NCBI GenBank assembly: GCA_902604605.1
Contig: CACKZI010000002.1
Location: forward strand, 1-51,535
Length of the DNA: 51,535 nt
Direction: 5' to 3'
Source: an uncultured Pelagibacteraceae bacterium
Lineage (GTDB): Bacteria > Pseudomonadota > Alphaproteobacteria > Pelagibacterales > Pelagibacteraceae
Positions 29,685-39,061 of the stretch are shown piece by piece. The notes beneath the pieces were generated by a model. That model searched no databases, was not told the DNA's origin, and saw only the letters and a list, made by a program, of their open reading frames with translations. Both the position numbers and the translations under genes were made by a program. Every line of letters begins with the position of its first letter. The stretch's first letter is position 1.

Positions 29685-31064
29685 ATGAAAAATTGGAAAA
29701 TAAATAGTTGGAGAAAGTATCCAGTAAAACATATTCCAGAATATCCGGATAAAAAAGAGTTGGATCAAGTTTTAGACAAAATTAGAACTTTCCCACCGTT
29801 AGTTTTTGCTGGTGAAACTAGACATCTTAAACAACAATTAGCTGAGGTTGTTGATGGTAAGGCTTTTTTATTACAAGGTGGAGATTGTGCAGAAAGTTTT
29901 GCAGAGTTTCATCCTGACAATATTAGAGATACATTTAAGTTGATGCTGCAGATGTCTTTAGTACTTACATATTCAGCTTCTTTGCCAGTTGTAAAGTTAG
30001 GAAGAATAGCTGGACAATTTTCTAAACCAAGAAGTTCACCTGTAGAAGTTAAGGATGGAGTAGAGTTGCCAAGTTATTTAGGTGACAATATCAATGGTAT
30101 AGAATTTACCGAGAAAGCAAGAGTTCCTGATCCAAAAAGATTATTTAAAGCTTACTCTCAATCTGCATCTACTTTAAATCTAGTTAGAGCATTTTGTCAT
30201 GGTGGTTTTGCAGATCTAAAAAAAGTTCATACATGGAATTTAGGATTTATTAAAAAAAGTCCTGAAGCTAAAAGATTTAAAGAATTGGAAGATCAAATTG
30301 CAAATGCGTTAGCATTTATGGATGCATGTGGAATAAATTCAGATTTTAATAGAAGGCTTAAAACAGTAAATTTTTGGACTTCACATGAAGCTTTGTTACT
30401 ACCTTTTGAAGAGTCAATGACAAGAACAGACTCAACAACTGGTGAAAATCATGACACATCAGCGCATTTTGTTTGGATAGGTGATAGGACTAGACAACTT
30501 GATGGTGGCCATGTTGAGTTTTGTAGAGGAATAGAAAATCCAATCGGTATTAAGTGTGGCCCAACATTAAAAGCTGATGATTTGATTAATTTATGTAATA
30601 AAATCAATCCAACAAATGAAAAGGGTAAGATTACACTAATTTCAAGATTTGGTGCTAATAATGTTTCAAAACATTTGCCTAAATTAATAAGAGCAATTAA
30701 AAAAGAAGGTTTAAATGTTATTTGGTCATGTGATCCTTGTCATGGCAATACAATTAAAGCAACTACTGGATTTAAAACAAGACCATTTAACAGTGTTCTA
30801 AGTGAGGTAAAAAATGTTTTTGCATGCCATCAGAGTGAAGGAAGTTATGCTGGAGGTTTGCATATTGAATTAACTGGTCAAAATGTAACGGAATGTACGG
30901 GTGGAGCTCAAAAAATTTCTGATAAAGATCTGTCTTCAAGATACCACACTCATTGTGATCCTAGATTAAATGCAAATCAAGCACTTGAATTAGCATTTTT
31001 GATTTCAGATGAGATAAAAAAGAATAGCACCTATTCCAAAAACGCTATTCAGGCGGCATCTTAG
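29685..31064 (+). CDS. Class II (plant-type) 3-deoxy-7-phosphoheptulonate (DAHP) synthase
   Basis: PPLVFAGETRHLKQQLAEV, FLLQGGDCAESF, RIAGQFSKPRS, WIGDRTRQLDGGHVEFCRGIENPIG, WSCDPCHGNT. Confidence 0.96.
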   Translation: MKNWKINSWRKYPVKHIPEYPDKKELDQVLDKIRTFPPLVFAGETRHLKQQLAEVVDGKAFLLQGGDCAESFAEFHPDNIRDTFKLMLQMSLVLTYSASLPVVKLGRIAGQFSKPRSSPVEVKDGVELPSYLGDNINGIEFTEKARVPDPKRLFKAYSQSASTLNLVRAFCHGGFADLKKVHTWNLGFIKKSPEAKRFKELEDQIANALAFMDACGINSDFNRRLKTVNFWTSHEALLLPFEESMTRTDSTTGENHDTSAHFVWIGDRTRQLDGGHVEFCRGIENPIGIKCGPTLKADDLINLCNKINPTNEKGKITLISRFGANNVSKHLPKLIRAIKKEGLNVIWSCDPCHGNTIKATTGFKTRPFNSVLSEVKNVFACHQSEGSYAGGLHIELTGQNVTECTGGAQKISDKDLSSRYHTHCDPRLNANQALELAFLISDEIKKNSTYSKNAIQAAS

Positions 31065-31102
31065 TCTATTGCTTTAAAGCATAAGATTATTAAATATAAA
31101 TT

Positions 31103-31840
31103 ATGAACCCTTTAGAAAAAACTAAATTTATTTCAAATTGGATCAAAACTTACGTTGATCTAATGCCAAATAAAGCACAATCTTTAGTAATTGGAATATC
31201 TGGAGGAATAGACTCGTCAGTATCAAGTACTTTAAGTGCTATGACAGGTATAAAAACTATTGTTCTAACAATGCCAATTAGACAAAAAGATAATCAACAT
31301 GATTTGAGTTTAAAACACCAGGAATGGTTAAAGAAAAAATTTAAAAATGTAGAAGCCTATACAGTAAATCTTGATAAATTATTTGATTCATTTTCATTTA
31401 CTTTAAAGGAATTTGATAATGAACATGGTTTTGCAAATTCAAGAGCAAGATTAAGAATGACAACTCTTTACCAAGTAGCAGCTGCTAATAAAGGGATTGT
31501 AGTGGGCACTGGTAACAAAGTTGAGGATTTTGGGGTAGGATTTTATACAAAATATGGTGATGGAGGAGTTGATATTTCGCCAATCGCTGATTGTAATAAA
31601 ACTGAAGTTTGGGAATTAGGAAAAGAATTAGGTATATTAAATGAAATAATCGATGCCCCACCAACAGACGGCCTTTGGGATGATGGCAGAACTGATGAAG
31701 GTCAACTTGGTTTCAAATATGAGGATTTGGAAGATGCAATGAAAAATCCAAATTCTCCACATAGACAAGAATACGAAAAAATTAGAAAACAAAATTTGCA
31801 TAAAATGGAGCCTATTCCAGTATGCAAGATTCCTAGTTAA
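31103..31840 (+). CDS. nadE: NH3-dependent NAD+ synthase (no glutaminase domain)
   Basis: VIGISGGIDSSVSS PP-loop, GTGNKVEDFGVGFYTKYGDGGVDISPIADCNKTEV. Confidence 0.95.
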   Translation: MNPLEKTKFISNWIKTYVDLMPNKAQSLVIGISGGIDSSVSSTLSAMTGIKTIVLTMPIRQKDNQHDLSLKHQEWLKKKFKNVEAYTVNLDKLFDSFSFTLKEFDNEHGFANSRARLRMTTLYQVAAANKGIVVGTGNKVEDFGVGFYTKYGDGGVDISPIADCNKTEVWELGKELGILNEIIDAPPTDGLWDDGRTDEGQLGFKYEDLEDAMKNPNSPHRQEYEKIRKQNLHKMEPIPVCKIPS

Positions 31841-31891
31841 TCAATTAGATTAACAAATCAATAAATAAGGTATATTTCTTAATCAACTTAA

Positions 31892-33235
31892 ATGGATATT
31901 TTTTTAACAAATAATTTAACTAATAAAAAAGAACAATTCGTTCCAAAAGATAAAAAGCATATCGGAATGTATGTTTGTGGACCAACTGTTTATGATGATC
32001 CACATATTGGAAATGCCCGACCACTAGTTATTTTTGATATCCTTTTTAGATTGCTAAAGAATTCTTTTTCAAAAGTAACATATGTAAGAAATATTACAGA
32101 TATTGATGACAAAATAATTAAATCATCACAAGAACAAAAAATATCAGCAAAAGAATTAACTGAAAAAGTAACATCTAGTTTTTTGGAGGATTGTAAGTTT
32201 TTAAATTGTGAAAATCCCACTCATCAACCTAAAGCTACAGAACATATAGATTTGATGATTGAAATGATAAATCAATTAATTAAAAAAGGGTTTGCATATG
32301 AAAATAATCAACATGTTTATTTTGAGGTAAAAAAATTTTCTGATTATGGAAAATTATCTAATAAAAAGTTAGAAGAATTAGTAGCAGGTTCTCGAATTGA
32401 AATTAGTGATAATAAAAAAAATTCGGAAGATTTCGTATTATGGAAACCGTCTAACAAAGATGAGCCTTCGTGGGATTCTCCATGGGGAAAGGGACGACCA
32501 GGTTGGCATTTAGAATGTTCCGCAATGTCAAAAAAATTTTTAGGAAATGAATTTGATATTCATGGAGGAGGTATAGATTTAATATTCCCGCACCATGAAA
32601 ATGAAATAGCTCAATCGAGGTGTGCAAATAATACAAAAGTTTTTGCAAAATATTGGGTTCATAATGCTTTTATCACACTGTCCAATGAGAAAATGGCCAA
32701 GTCCCAAGGGAATATTCTTAAAATAAAAGATTTTAGAAACAAATTGAGCGGACAAGTAATTAAATTAGCTTTGATGAGTGCTCATTACAGACAACCATTA
32801 GATTGGAATGACAAATTAATAAGTGATTGTCAAAATACTTTGGATAAATGGTATCGTATATATTCATCAGATATTAAACCTGTTCAAATAACAGATGAAA
32901 TTTTAAAACCATTATATGAAGATCTAAATACTCCTGGATATATAGCGAACTTGCATAAACTTTATGAAAAAGCTAGCAAAGGTGAGCATAAAGAATTATT
33001 TATATCAGCCTGTAAGTTTGTAGGTCTTTTTAATGAGGATAATAAACAATGGGAAAAATACAAAAAAGATAAAGCCTCTATTAGTGAGACAGACATAAAT
33101 AATCAAATAGATTTAAGAAACAAGGCAAGAGCAATCAAAGATTTTAAAGAGGCTGATAGAATTAGAGATGAACTTTTTGATAAAGGTGTTTTAATAGAAG
33201 ACAAAGGTGGTAAAACACTGTGGAAATTTAAATGA
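31892..33235 (+). CDS. cysS: Cysteinyl-tRNA synthetase
   Basis: YVCGPTVYDDPHIGNARPLVIFDIL, GWHLECSAMS, IHGGGIDLIFPHHENEIAQS, KMAKSQGN. Confidence 0.97.
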   Translation: MDIFLTNNLTNKKEQFVPKDKKHIGMYVCGPTVYDDPHIGNARPLVIFDILFRLLKNSFSKVTYVRNITDIDDKIIKSSQEQKISAKELTEKVTSSFLEDCKFLNCENPTHQPKATEHIDLMIEMINQLIKKGFAYENNQHVYFEVKKFSDYGKLSNKKLEELVAGSRIEISDNKKNSEDFVLWKPSNKDEPSWDSPWGKGRPGWHLECSAMSKKFLGNEFDIHGGGIDLIFPHHENEIAQSRCANNTKVFAKYWVHNAFITLSNEKMAKSQGNILKIKDFRNKLSGQVIKLALMSAHYRQPLDWNDKLISDCQNTLDKWYRIYSSDIKPVQITDEILKPLYEDLNTPGYIANLHKLYEKASKGEHKELFISACKFVGLFNEDNKQWEKYKKDKASISETDINNQIDLRNKARAIKDFKEADRIRDELFDKGVLIEDKGGKTLWKFK

Positions 33236-34833
33236 GTAAAGAGCGGTTATATATTTTTGATACAACACTAAGAGATGGTGCTCAAACACAAGGAGTAGAT
33301 TTTTCTATTAAGGATAAAGAAAAAATTGCATCTGCCTTAGACAAACTAGGTGTTGATTATATCGAAGGTGGTTGGCCTGGAGCCAATCCAACTGATACTG
33401 AGTTTTTTCAAAAAAAATATAATTTTAAAAATTCTAAACTGACATGTTTTGGAATGACAAAAAAATCAGGTCGAAGTGCAGAAAATGATACAGGATTATC
33501 ACCCTTAATGAATTCAAATACTCCCGCAGTTTGTTTAGTTGGAAAGTCATGGGATTTTCATGTTGATGTTGCACTAGGAATTACTAATGAAGAAAATTTG
33601 GAAAACATTGCTGAGAGTACAAAACATTTTGTTAAAGCCAAAAAAGAATTTATGTTTGATGCAGAGCATTTTTTTGATGGCTATAAAGCAAATCCAAAAT
33701 ATGCAGTATCATGTATTAAAGCAGCTTATGATCAAGGAGCTAGATGGATTGTTTTATGTGACACAAATGGAGGAACACTTCCACATGAGGTTTCTAAAAT
33801 TGTATCTGAAGTATCAAAAGAAGTACCAGGAAAAAATCTAGGTATACATGCGCATAATGATACTGGTAATGCAGTTGCTAATTCTTTAGCAGCAGTATTA
33901 TCTGGTGTTCGTCAAATTCAAGGTACTATAAACGGTTTAGGTGAAAGATGTGGAAATGCAAATCTAATGTCTTTAATTCCAACTTTTTTTTTAAAAAAAG
34001 ATTTTTCATCTAAATTTGAAATTGGAATAAAAAGGAATAATATTAAGAATTTAACTGATTGTTCAAGGTTATTAGATGAAATTTTAAATAGAAAACCTAA
34101 CCAACATTTACCTTATGTTGGTGCAGCTGCTTTTTCTCATAAAGGTGGATTACATGTATCTGCGGTACAAAAAGATCCAAAGACATATGAACACATAAAC
34201 CCTGAAGAAGTTGGTAATGCAAGAAATATAGTTATCTCTGATCAGTCAGGTAAATCAAATATAATCTCAAGATTGAAAAGTATCAAAATTAATATTGAGG
34301 AAAATGATCCTAAAATTAAAAAATTGTTAGATGAGGTAAAAGATAGAGAATTTATTGGTTATAGTTATGATGGAGCTGACGCATCATTTGAATTATTAGC
34401 TAGAAGAATTATTGGGGAAATACCAAGATATATATTAATTAATGAATATGATGTTTCAGTAAAAAAAAATAAATCTGGGAAAATAATTTCTTCTGCAAAA
34501 GCTCAGTTAGAAGTTGACGGCGAAAAAATTATCTGTGAAGGAGAGGGTAATGGGCCGGTAAATGCTTTAGATAATGCTATAAGACAAAATGTAGATCGGC
34601 TTGCAAAATATTCTAAATATTTAAAAGATTTAAAATTAGTTGACTATAAAGTTAGAATATTAAATACAGGAACTGAAGCAGTCACAAGAGTATCAATTGA
34701 AAGTACAGACTCTCAAGGAAAAAATTGGTTCACTATTGGAGTATCTACAAATATAATTGATGCATCATTTAAGGCATTAATTGATAGTTTAGATTATAAA
34801 CTTTTTAAAGATAATGCTCCTGCAAGTAAATAA
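33232..34833 (+). CDS. cimA: (R)-citramalate synthase
   Basis: FDTTLRDGAQTQGVDFSIKDKEKIASALDKLGVDYIEGGWPGANPTD, LGIHAHNDTGNAVANSLAAV, LeuA allosteric domain. Confidence 0.93.
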   Translation: MSKERLYIFDTTLRDGAQTQGVDFSIKDKEKIASALDKLGVDYIEGGWPGANPTDTEFFQKKYNFKNSKLTCFGMTKKSGRSAENDTGLSPLMNSNTPAVCLVGKSWDFHVDVALGITNEENLENIAESTKHFVKAKKEFMFDAEHFFDGYKANPKYAVSCIKAAYDQGARWIVLCDTNGGTLPHEVSKIVSEVSKEVPGKNLGIHAHNDTGNAVANSLAAVLSGVRQIQGTINGLGERCGNANLMSLIPTFFLKKDFSSKFEIGIKRNNIKNLTDCSRLLDEILNRKPNQHLPYVGAAAFSHKGGLHVSAVQKDPKTYEHINPEEVGNARNIVISDQSGKSNIISRLKSIKINIEENDPKIKKLLDEVKDREFIGYSYDGADASFELLARRIIGEIPRYILINEYDVSVKKNKSGKIISSAKAQLEVDGEKIICEGEGNGPVNALDNAIRQNVDRLAKYSKYLKDLKLVDYKVRILNTGTEAVTRVSIESTDSQGKNWFTIGVSTNIIDASFKALIDSLDYKLFKDNAPASK

Positions 34834-35547
34834 ATGAGTAAAAATAATATCTCGTTTATTCTAAATAGACCACAATTATCAGAAAATATTGGTGCATGTG
34901 CAAGAGCAATAAAAAACTTTAGTTTTAAGAAATTAGTTTTAATTAATCCTAAACCAATTTTTCCAAATGATAAAATTTTAGCTACATCTGTTGGTGCTAA
35001 AGATATTATTAAACAAAGTAAAAAGTACGACACTTTAGAGAAAGCTCTTAGTAAAATTGATATTGTTATTGCTACTTCAGCAAGATTTAGAAATAAAAAT
35101 ATAAAACATATTAATTTAGATGACTTAAAAAAGGTAAATTTTAAAAAGAATGTTGGTTTTTTATTTGGTTCAGAAGCATCAGGATTATCAAATAATGAGA
35201 TCAGTTATGCAAATTATACTTTACAAATTCCTTCAAACCCAAATTTTAAGTCTCTTAATTTATCTCATAGTTTAATAATTATCGCACAATATTTGGCCAG
35301 TATCATCAAATCAAGAAATGTTCCGTTTAAGAAATCAAAAAAAGTTAAATCAGCAAGTAAAAAAGAATTACAATCTATGTTAAGCCTTTGTATTAATAAT
35401 TTGGATGAAATAAATTTTTTTCGACCTAAAGAAAAAAGACCAAAAATGCTGGAGAACTTAAGAAATATTTTTTATAAAATGGACTTATCAGATAAAGAAA
35501 CTCGTATATTATCGAGTGTATTTGCAAGTTTAGGTAAAAAACGTTGA
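34834..35547 (+). CDS. trmJ: SPOUT RNA methyltransferase, TrmJ-like
   Basis: SFILNRPQLSENIGACARAIKNF, VGFLFGSEASGLSNNEI, LQIPSNPNFKSLNLSHSLIIIAQYL. Confidence 0.85.
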   Translation: MSKNNISFILNRPQLSENIGACARAIKNFSFKKLVLINPKPIFPNDKILATSVGAKDIIKQSKKYDTLEKALSKIDIVIATSARFRNKNIKHINLDDLKKVNFKKNVGFLFGSEASGLSNNEISYANYTLQIPSNPNFKSLNLSHSLIIIAQYLASIIKSRNVPFKKSKKVKSASKKELQSMLSLCINNLDEINFFRPKEKRPKMLENLRNIFYKMDLSDKETRILSSVFASLGKKR

Positions 35548-35575
35548 TTGACAAAATTACGAGTAAGTTTATAAG
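35548..35575 (+). promoter_or_regulatory. Strong candidate sigma70-type promoter for rpsD (TTGACA-N16-TATAAG)
   Basis: TTGACA 35548-35553 and TATAAG 35570-35575; rpsD ATG at 35588. Confidence 0.6.
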
Positions 35576-35587
35576 ACCCATTATCAA

Positions 35588-36205
35588 ATGACAAAAAGAT
35601 TAAACTCTAAACATAAAGTTGATAGAAGATTAAAGGTTAACCTATGGGGTAGACCTAAAAGTCCCTTCAATACTAGAGCTTATGGACCAGGTCAACATGG
35701 TCAATCAAAAACTTCAAAACCTTCAGATTATGGGATTCAGTTACAAGCAAAGCAAAAATTGAAAGCTTATTATGGAAACATCAATGAAAGGCAATTCAGA
35801 AATATCTATAAAAAAGCAAGCATGCTCAAAGGTGACACTAGTGAAAATTTAATCGGTTTATTAGAGAGAAGGTTAGATGCTGTTCTTTATAGAGCAAAAT
35901 TTTCTACGACAATTTTTTCTTCAAGACAATTAATCAATCATGGACACGTTAAGGTAAATGGAAAAAAAGTTAATATTGCGAGTTATTTAGTAAAAGAAGA
36001 AGATACAATAGAGATTAGAGATAAATCAAAACAATTAGCTATAATTGATATTGCTTTAGCAAATAAAGAAAGAGAAATACCAGAATATATACAGCTAGAT
36101 GAAAAAAATAAAAAATTTAAATTTATTAGAACTCCAAAATTTGAAGAAGTGCCATATCCTATAATTATGGAACCAAATTTAGTAATTGAGTATTATTCAA
36201 GATAA
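35588..36205 (+). CDS. rpsD: 30S ribosomal protein S4
   Basis: [42 protein letters not shown]4 RNA-binding domain. Confidence 0.97.
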   Translation: MTKRLNSKHKVDRRLKVNLWGRPKSPFNTRAYGPGQHGQSKTSKPSDYGIQLQAKQKLKAYYGNINERQFRNIYKKASMLKGDTSENLIGLLERRLDAVLYRAKFSTTIFSSRQLINHGHVKVNGKKVNIASYLVKEEDTIEIRDKSKQLAIIDIALANKEREIPEYIQLDEKNKKFKFIRTPKFEEVPYPIIMEPNLVIEYYSR

Positions 36206-36212
36206 AAATATT

Positions 36213-37031
36213 TTAAATATAATTTACCATTTTATTAAAACTTTCAGATGATGTTGATGTAAATCGACCCCATCCTGTTAATCTAACTCCTTCAGTGTTT
36301 CCTGCTATAGTTCTATGAACTAAATTCATTGAGAAAATTACTGATTGAGAATTATTAATTTCTATTATCTTATTTTTACACTTTTTTTTTATTTTATCTG
36401 GTACTTTTAATTCTAAGTAAGCTGATTTTGTTCGAACTTTATTTTTTTTATATTCGTGTTTAAGTCTTCCAAAATTATGAGAACCTTCAAGAACTTCCAT
36501 TGTTCCAATACTTTTATTCGCATCTGTAAAAGGTGACCATACTGTATAAGAGTCTTTATAACTTATATTATAAAATATTCCGCTTTTATTCATTGATGGT
36601 AAATCAAAATGATCTTGATGCCATGCTAATGCATGATGGTATTGAGGTGATAAATCTATTCTTATTTGTTGAGCAACATTAAAAACATTTTTTTTCTTAA
36701 ATAAAATATTCAAAGTATTAATAATATTTTTATCATTATGGTGATCTGAAAGACACACATCTCTACCAAGCATATTATATAATCTTGATGAATCTTTAGC
36801 ATGTTTTAATTTTAAAAGATTAAATTTATTAAAAAGGGATTTCTGATCTAAATTATTTTTATCTAAAATATCAGTAAAATTTTTATTTTTTTTAGTAGAA
36901 TTTCTTTGCAAAAAAAAATTTGCTAATCTATTTGCCTGAGTAAGAACATTTTTTCTCGACGATTTATTTGAATGGTTAACAATAAGATAACCATTCTTTT
37001 TCATTTTTTTTAAAATATCTTCGTTAGTCAT
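36213..37031 (-). CDS. PhyH-like Fe(II)/2-oxoglutarate-dependent dioxygenase
   Basis: WHQDHFDLP (HxD), WSPFTDANKSIGTMEVLEGSH, distal H/R: LVHRTIAGNTEGVRLTGWGRF. Confidence 0.72.
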   Translation of the reverse strand: MTNEDILKKMKKNGYLIVNHSNKSSRKNVLTQANRLANFFLQRNSTKKNKNFTDILDKNNLDQKSLFNKFNLLKLKHAKDSSRLYNMLGRDVCLSDHHNDKNIINTLNILFKKKNVFNVAQQIRIDLSPQYHHALAWHQDHFDLPSMNKSGIFYNISYKDSYTVWSPFTDANKSIGTMEVLEGSHNFGRLKHEYKKNKVRTKSAYLELKVPDKIKKKCKNKIIEINNSQSVIFSMNLVHRTIAGNTEGVRLTGWGRFTSTSSESFNKMVNYI

Positions 37032-37155
37032 AGAATATTATAATTGTGTAAAATTTACTTTTAAATACCAATTAATCAAAACTTATCAATATTTTTATTA
37101 AGTATATTTAGACACACTTTGATTATATAAAAGAATTAACTAAATTGATTAGATT

Positions 37156-38496
37156 ATGAATATATCAAAAAAAATCTCCTTATTTTTGGTTTTTCTATCT
37201 TTAGCTTTGTTTTTATACATTTTTTACAAATCAGAAATCGTGTTTTCAGGAGATAGATTTACATACTATGTCACTTATTATTTAATAAGTCTTTTATTTT
37301 TTATTTTTTCAATATTCATTTTTCTTATTAACAATGAATTAAGGATAAGATTTATTTTAGTTTTTTTTTCAATTATTTTTTCAATTTATTGCATAGAGTT
37401 TTTTCTCAAATTAAAAAATAGATCTCTTATCTTTAATACACAATCAATTGATAATGAAATTTATATACCTAAAGATGCACAAGGAAGAACAAAAAAAGAA
37501 TTGTACAATGAGTTAAAAAAAAAAAATTCAGAAATAAAATTATACGTACCACCAATTAAATTGATAAATGATAGCGACATGACTTTTCCTCTAACAAGTA
37601 TTTCTAATGTTGAAACTATTAGTTGTAATGAAAATGGATTTTTTCCTATTTATTTAAGTGATCGTTATGGTTTTAATAATCCTGATATTGAATGGGATAA
37701 AGATGATTTAGAATTTTTAATTGTCGGTGACTCTTTTGCACACGGTGACTGTGTTAATGAACAAGATAGTTTGTCAGGACAATTAAGATCAATTGTTAAT
37801 TCTAATAATAGCACAATAAGCTTAGGTCATTCAGGAAATGGACCTTTATTAGAATTTGCTAGTTTAAAAGAATATTATCCTAAAGATAAAAAAGTCAGGA
37901 ATGTTATTTGGTTATATTATGAAGGAAATGATTTGATTAACTTAATAAATGAAAAAAAAAGTAAGATTTTATTAAATTATTTAAATGATCAAAATTTTTC
38001 GCAAGATTTAAAATCTCAACAAAAACAAATTGATAAGATGATTTATGATTATTTCTTAAGAGTTTACAAAAACTCAAATGAAAATAAAAATAAACCAAAA
38101 AATAATAGTATTAAGAATTATTTCTTAACTTTTTTAAAGCTTCAAGAATTGAGAGTAAATATTATCGATAGGTTTTTTGAGGGTATTGACTCTGATTTTA
38201 GTAAGATTTTATTTTTATCAAATACTTTTCTGAAAAATAATAACTCAAAATTATTTTTTGTGTATATCCCAGAATATTATAGGTTTAAAAATATGGCAAT
38301 GATTCAAAATTCTAGTAGAAAATACAAAAAGATTTTAAAAATAGTTAATAATCTTAAAATACCAATAATAGATTTAAAAGAATTGATAGAAAATAAAGAT
38401 AACCCTTCATCATATTATTCTAAAAATGGAGTTCATTTTAACGAAAAGGGATATAGTTTTGCTGCTAGTGAAATATATTTGAGAATAAAAAATTGA
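37156..38496 (+). CDS. Membrane-anchored SGNH/GDSL-family hydrolase
   Basis: About three N-terminal TM segments, then FLIVGDSFAHGD (block I), GHSGNGP (block III), YYEGND, YYSKNGVHFNEKGYSFAA (catalytic D/H block). Confidence 0.75.
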   Translation: MNISKKISLFLVFLSLALFLYIFYKSEIVFSGDRFTYYVTYYLISLLFFIFSIFIFLINNELRIRFILVFFSIIFSIYCIEFFLKLKNRSLIFNTQSIDNEIYIPKDAQGRTKKELYNELKKKNSEIKLYVPPIKLINDSDMTFPLTSISNVETISCNENGFFPIYLSDRYGFNNPDIEWDKDDLEFLIVGDSFAHGDCVNEQDSLSGQLRSIVNSNNSTISLGHSGNGPLLEFASLKEYYPKDKKVRNVIWLYYEGNDLINLINEKKSKILLNYLNDQNFSQDLKSQQKQIDKMIYDYFLRVYKNSNENKNKPKNNSIKNYFLTFLKLQELRVNIIDRFFEGIDSDFSKILFLSNTFLKNNNSKLFFVYIPEYYRFKNMAMIQNSSRKYKKILKIVNNLKIPIIDLKELIENKDNPSSYYSKNGVHFNEKGYSFAASEIYLRIKN

Positions 38497-38498
38497 TT

Positions 38499-38831
38499 TT
38501 ATTTTTTAAAATTAATGCCTTTACCTTCAAAAACTTTTTTTAATTCACCGTTTTCATACATTTCTTTAATAATATCACAGCCTCCAACAAACTCTTTTTT
38601 TATATAAAGTTGTGGAATAGTTGGCCAATCACTAAAAGCCTTAATGCCTTCTCTTAAAGATTGATCTTCTAGGACGTTTATACCTTTATAATTTACTTCT
38701 AATATTTTAAGTATATTTGAAACAGCCATTGAAAATCCACATTGAGGCGCATCTGGAGTACCTTTCATAAATAGACATACTTCATTTTCATTAATGTGAT
38801 TTTGTATTAAATTTTTTGTTTGATCATCCAT
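38499..38831 (-). CDS. grxD: Monothiol glutaredoxin, Grx4 type (CGFS)
   Basis: VCLFMKGTPDAPQCGFSMAV, WPTIPQLYIKKEFVGGCDII. Confidence 0.96.
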   Translation of the reverse strand: MDDQTKNLIQNHINENEVCLFMKGTPDAPQCGFSMAVSNILKILEVNYKGINVLEDQSLREGIKAFSDWPTIPQLYIKKEFVGGCDIIKEMYENGELKKVFEGKGINFKK

Positions 38832-39061
38832 TACTGTTCCTTTGTTTTAATTGCAAGAGCATGTAACTCATTTCCCATTTTTCCTTTAAGAGAGTTATAT
38901 ACCATTTTGTGTTGTTCAATTTTACTTTTCCCAATAAATTTTGATGAAGTTATAGTAGCAGAATAGTGATTTCCATCACCAGCTAAATCCTGAATTTCAA
39001 TTGAAGCATCCGGCATTGCTTCTTTGATGTGTTTCTCTATTTCTTTTAAATCCATTGCCAT
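38831..39061 (-). CDS. bolA: BolA-family protein
   Basis: [58 protein letters not shown]; start at 39061 gives a TAATG junction with purL (ORF track extends to 39088). Confidence 0.92.
   Translation of the reverse strand: MAMDLKEIEKHIKEAMPDASIEIQDLAGDGNHYSATITSSKFIGKSKIEQHKMVYNSLKGKMGNELHALAIKTKEQ

Noticed and set aside
31067-31081. TGCTTTAAAGCA palindrome between the DAHP synthase gene and nadE as a terminator
   Set aside because: Palindrome has no proper loop, an AT-rich stem and no U-tract; likely chance in this composition.
33587-33841. Alternative-frame ORF inside cimA (also 32451-32648 antisense in cysS and 26837-27034 alternative frame in gph)
   Set aside because: Overlap highly conserved coding frames; no independent support.
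36206-36230. AAAATATTTT palindrome at the rpsD/PhyH convergent junction as terminator
   Set aside because: Pure A/T palindrome, too weak and too common in this AT-rich sequence.
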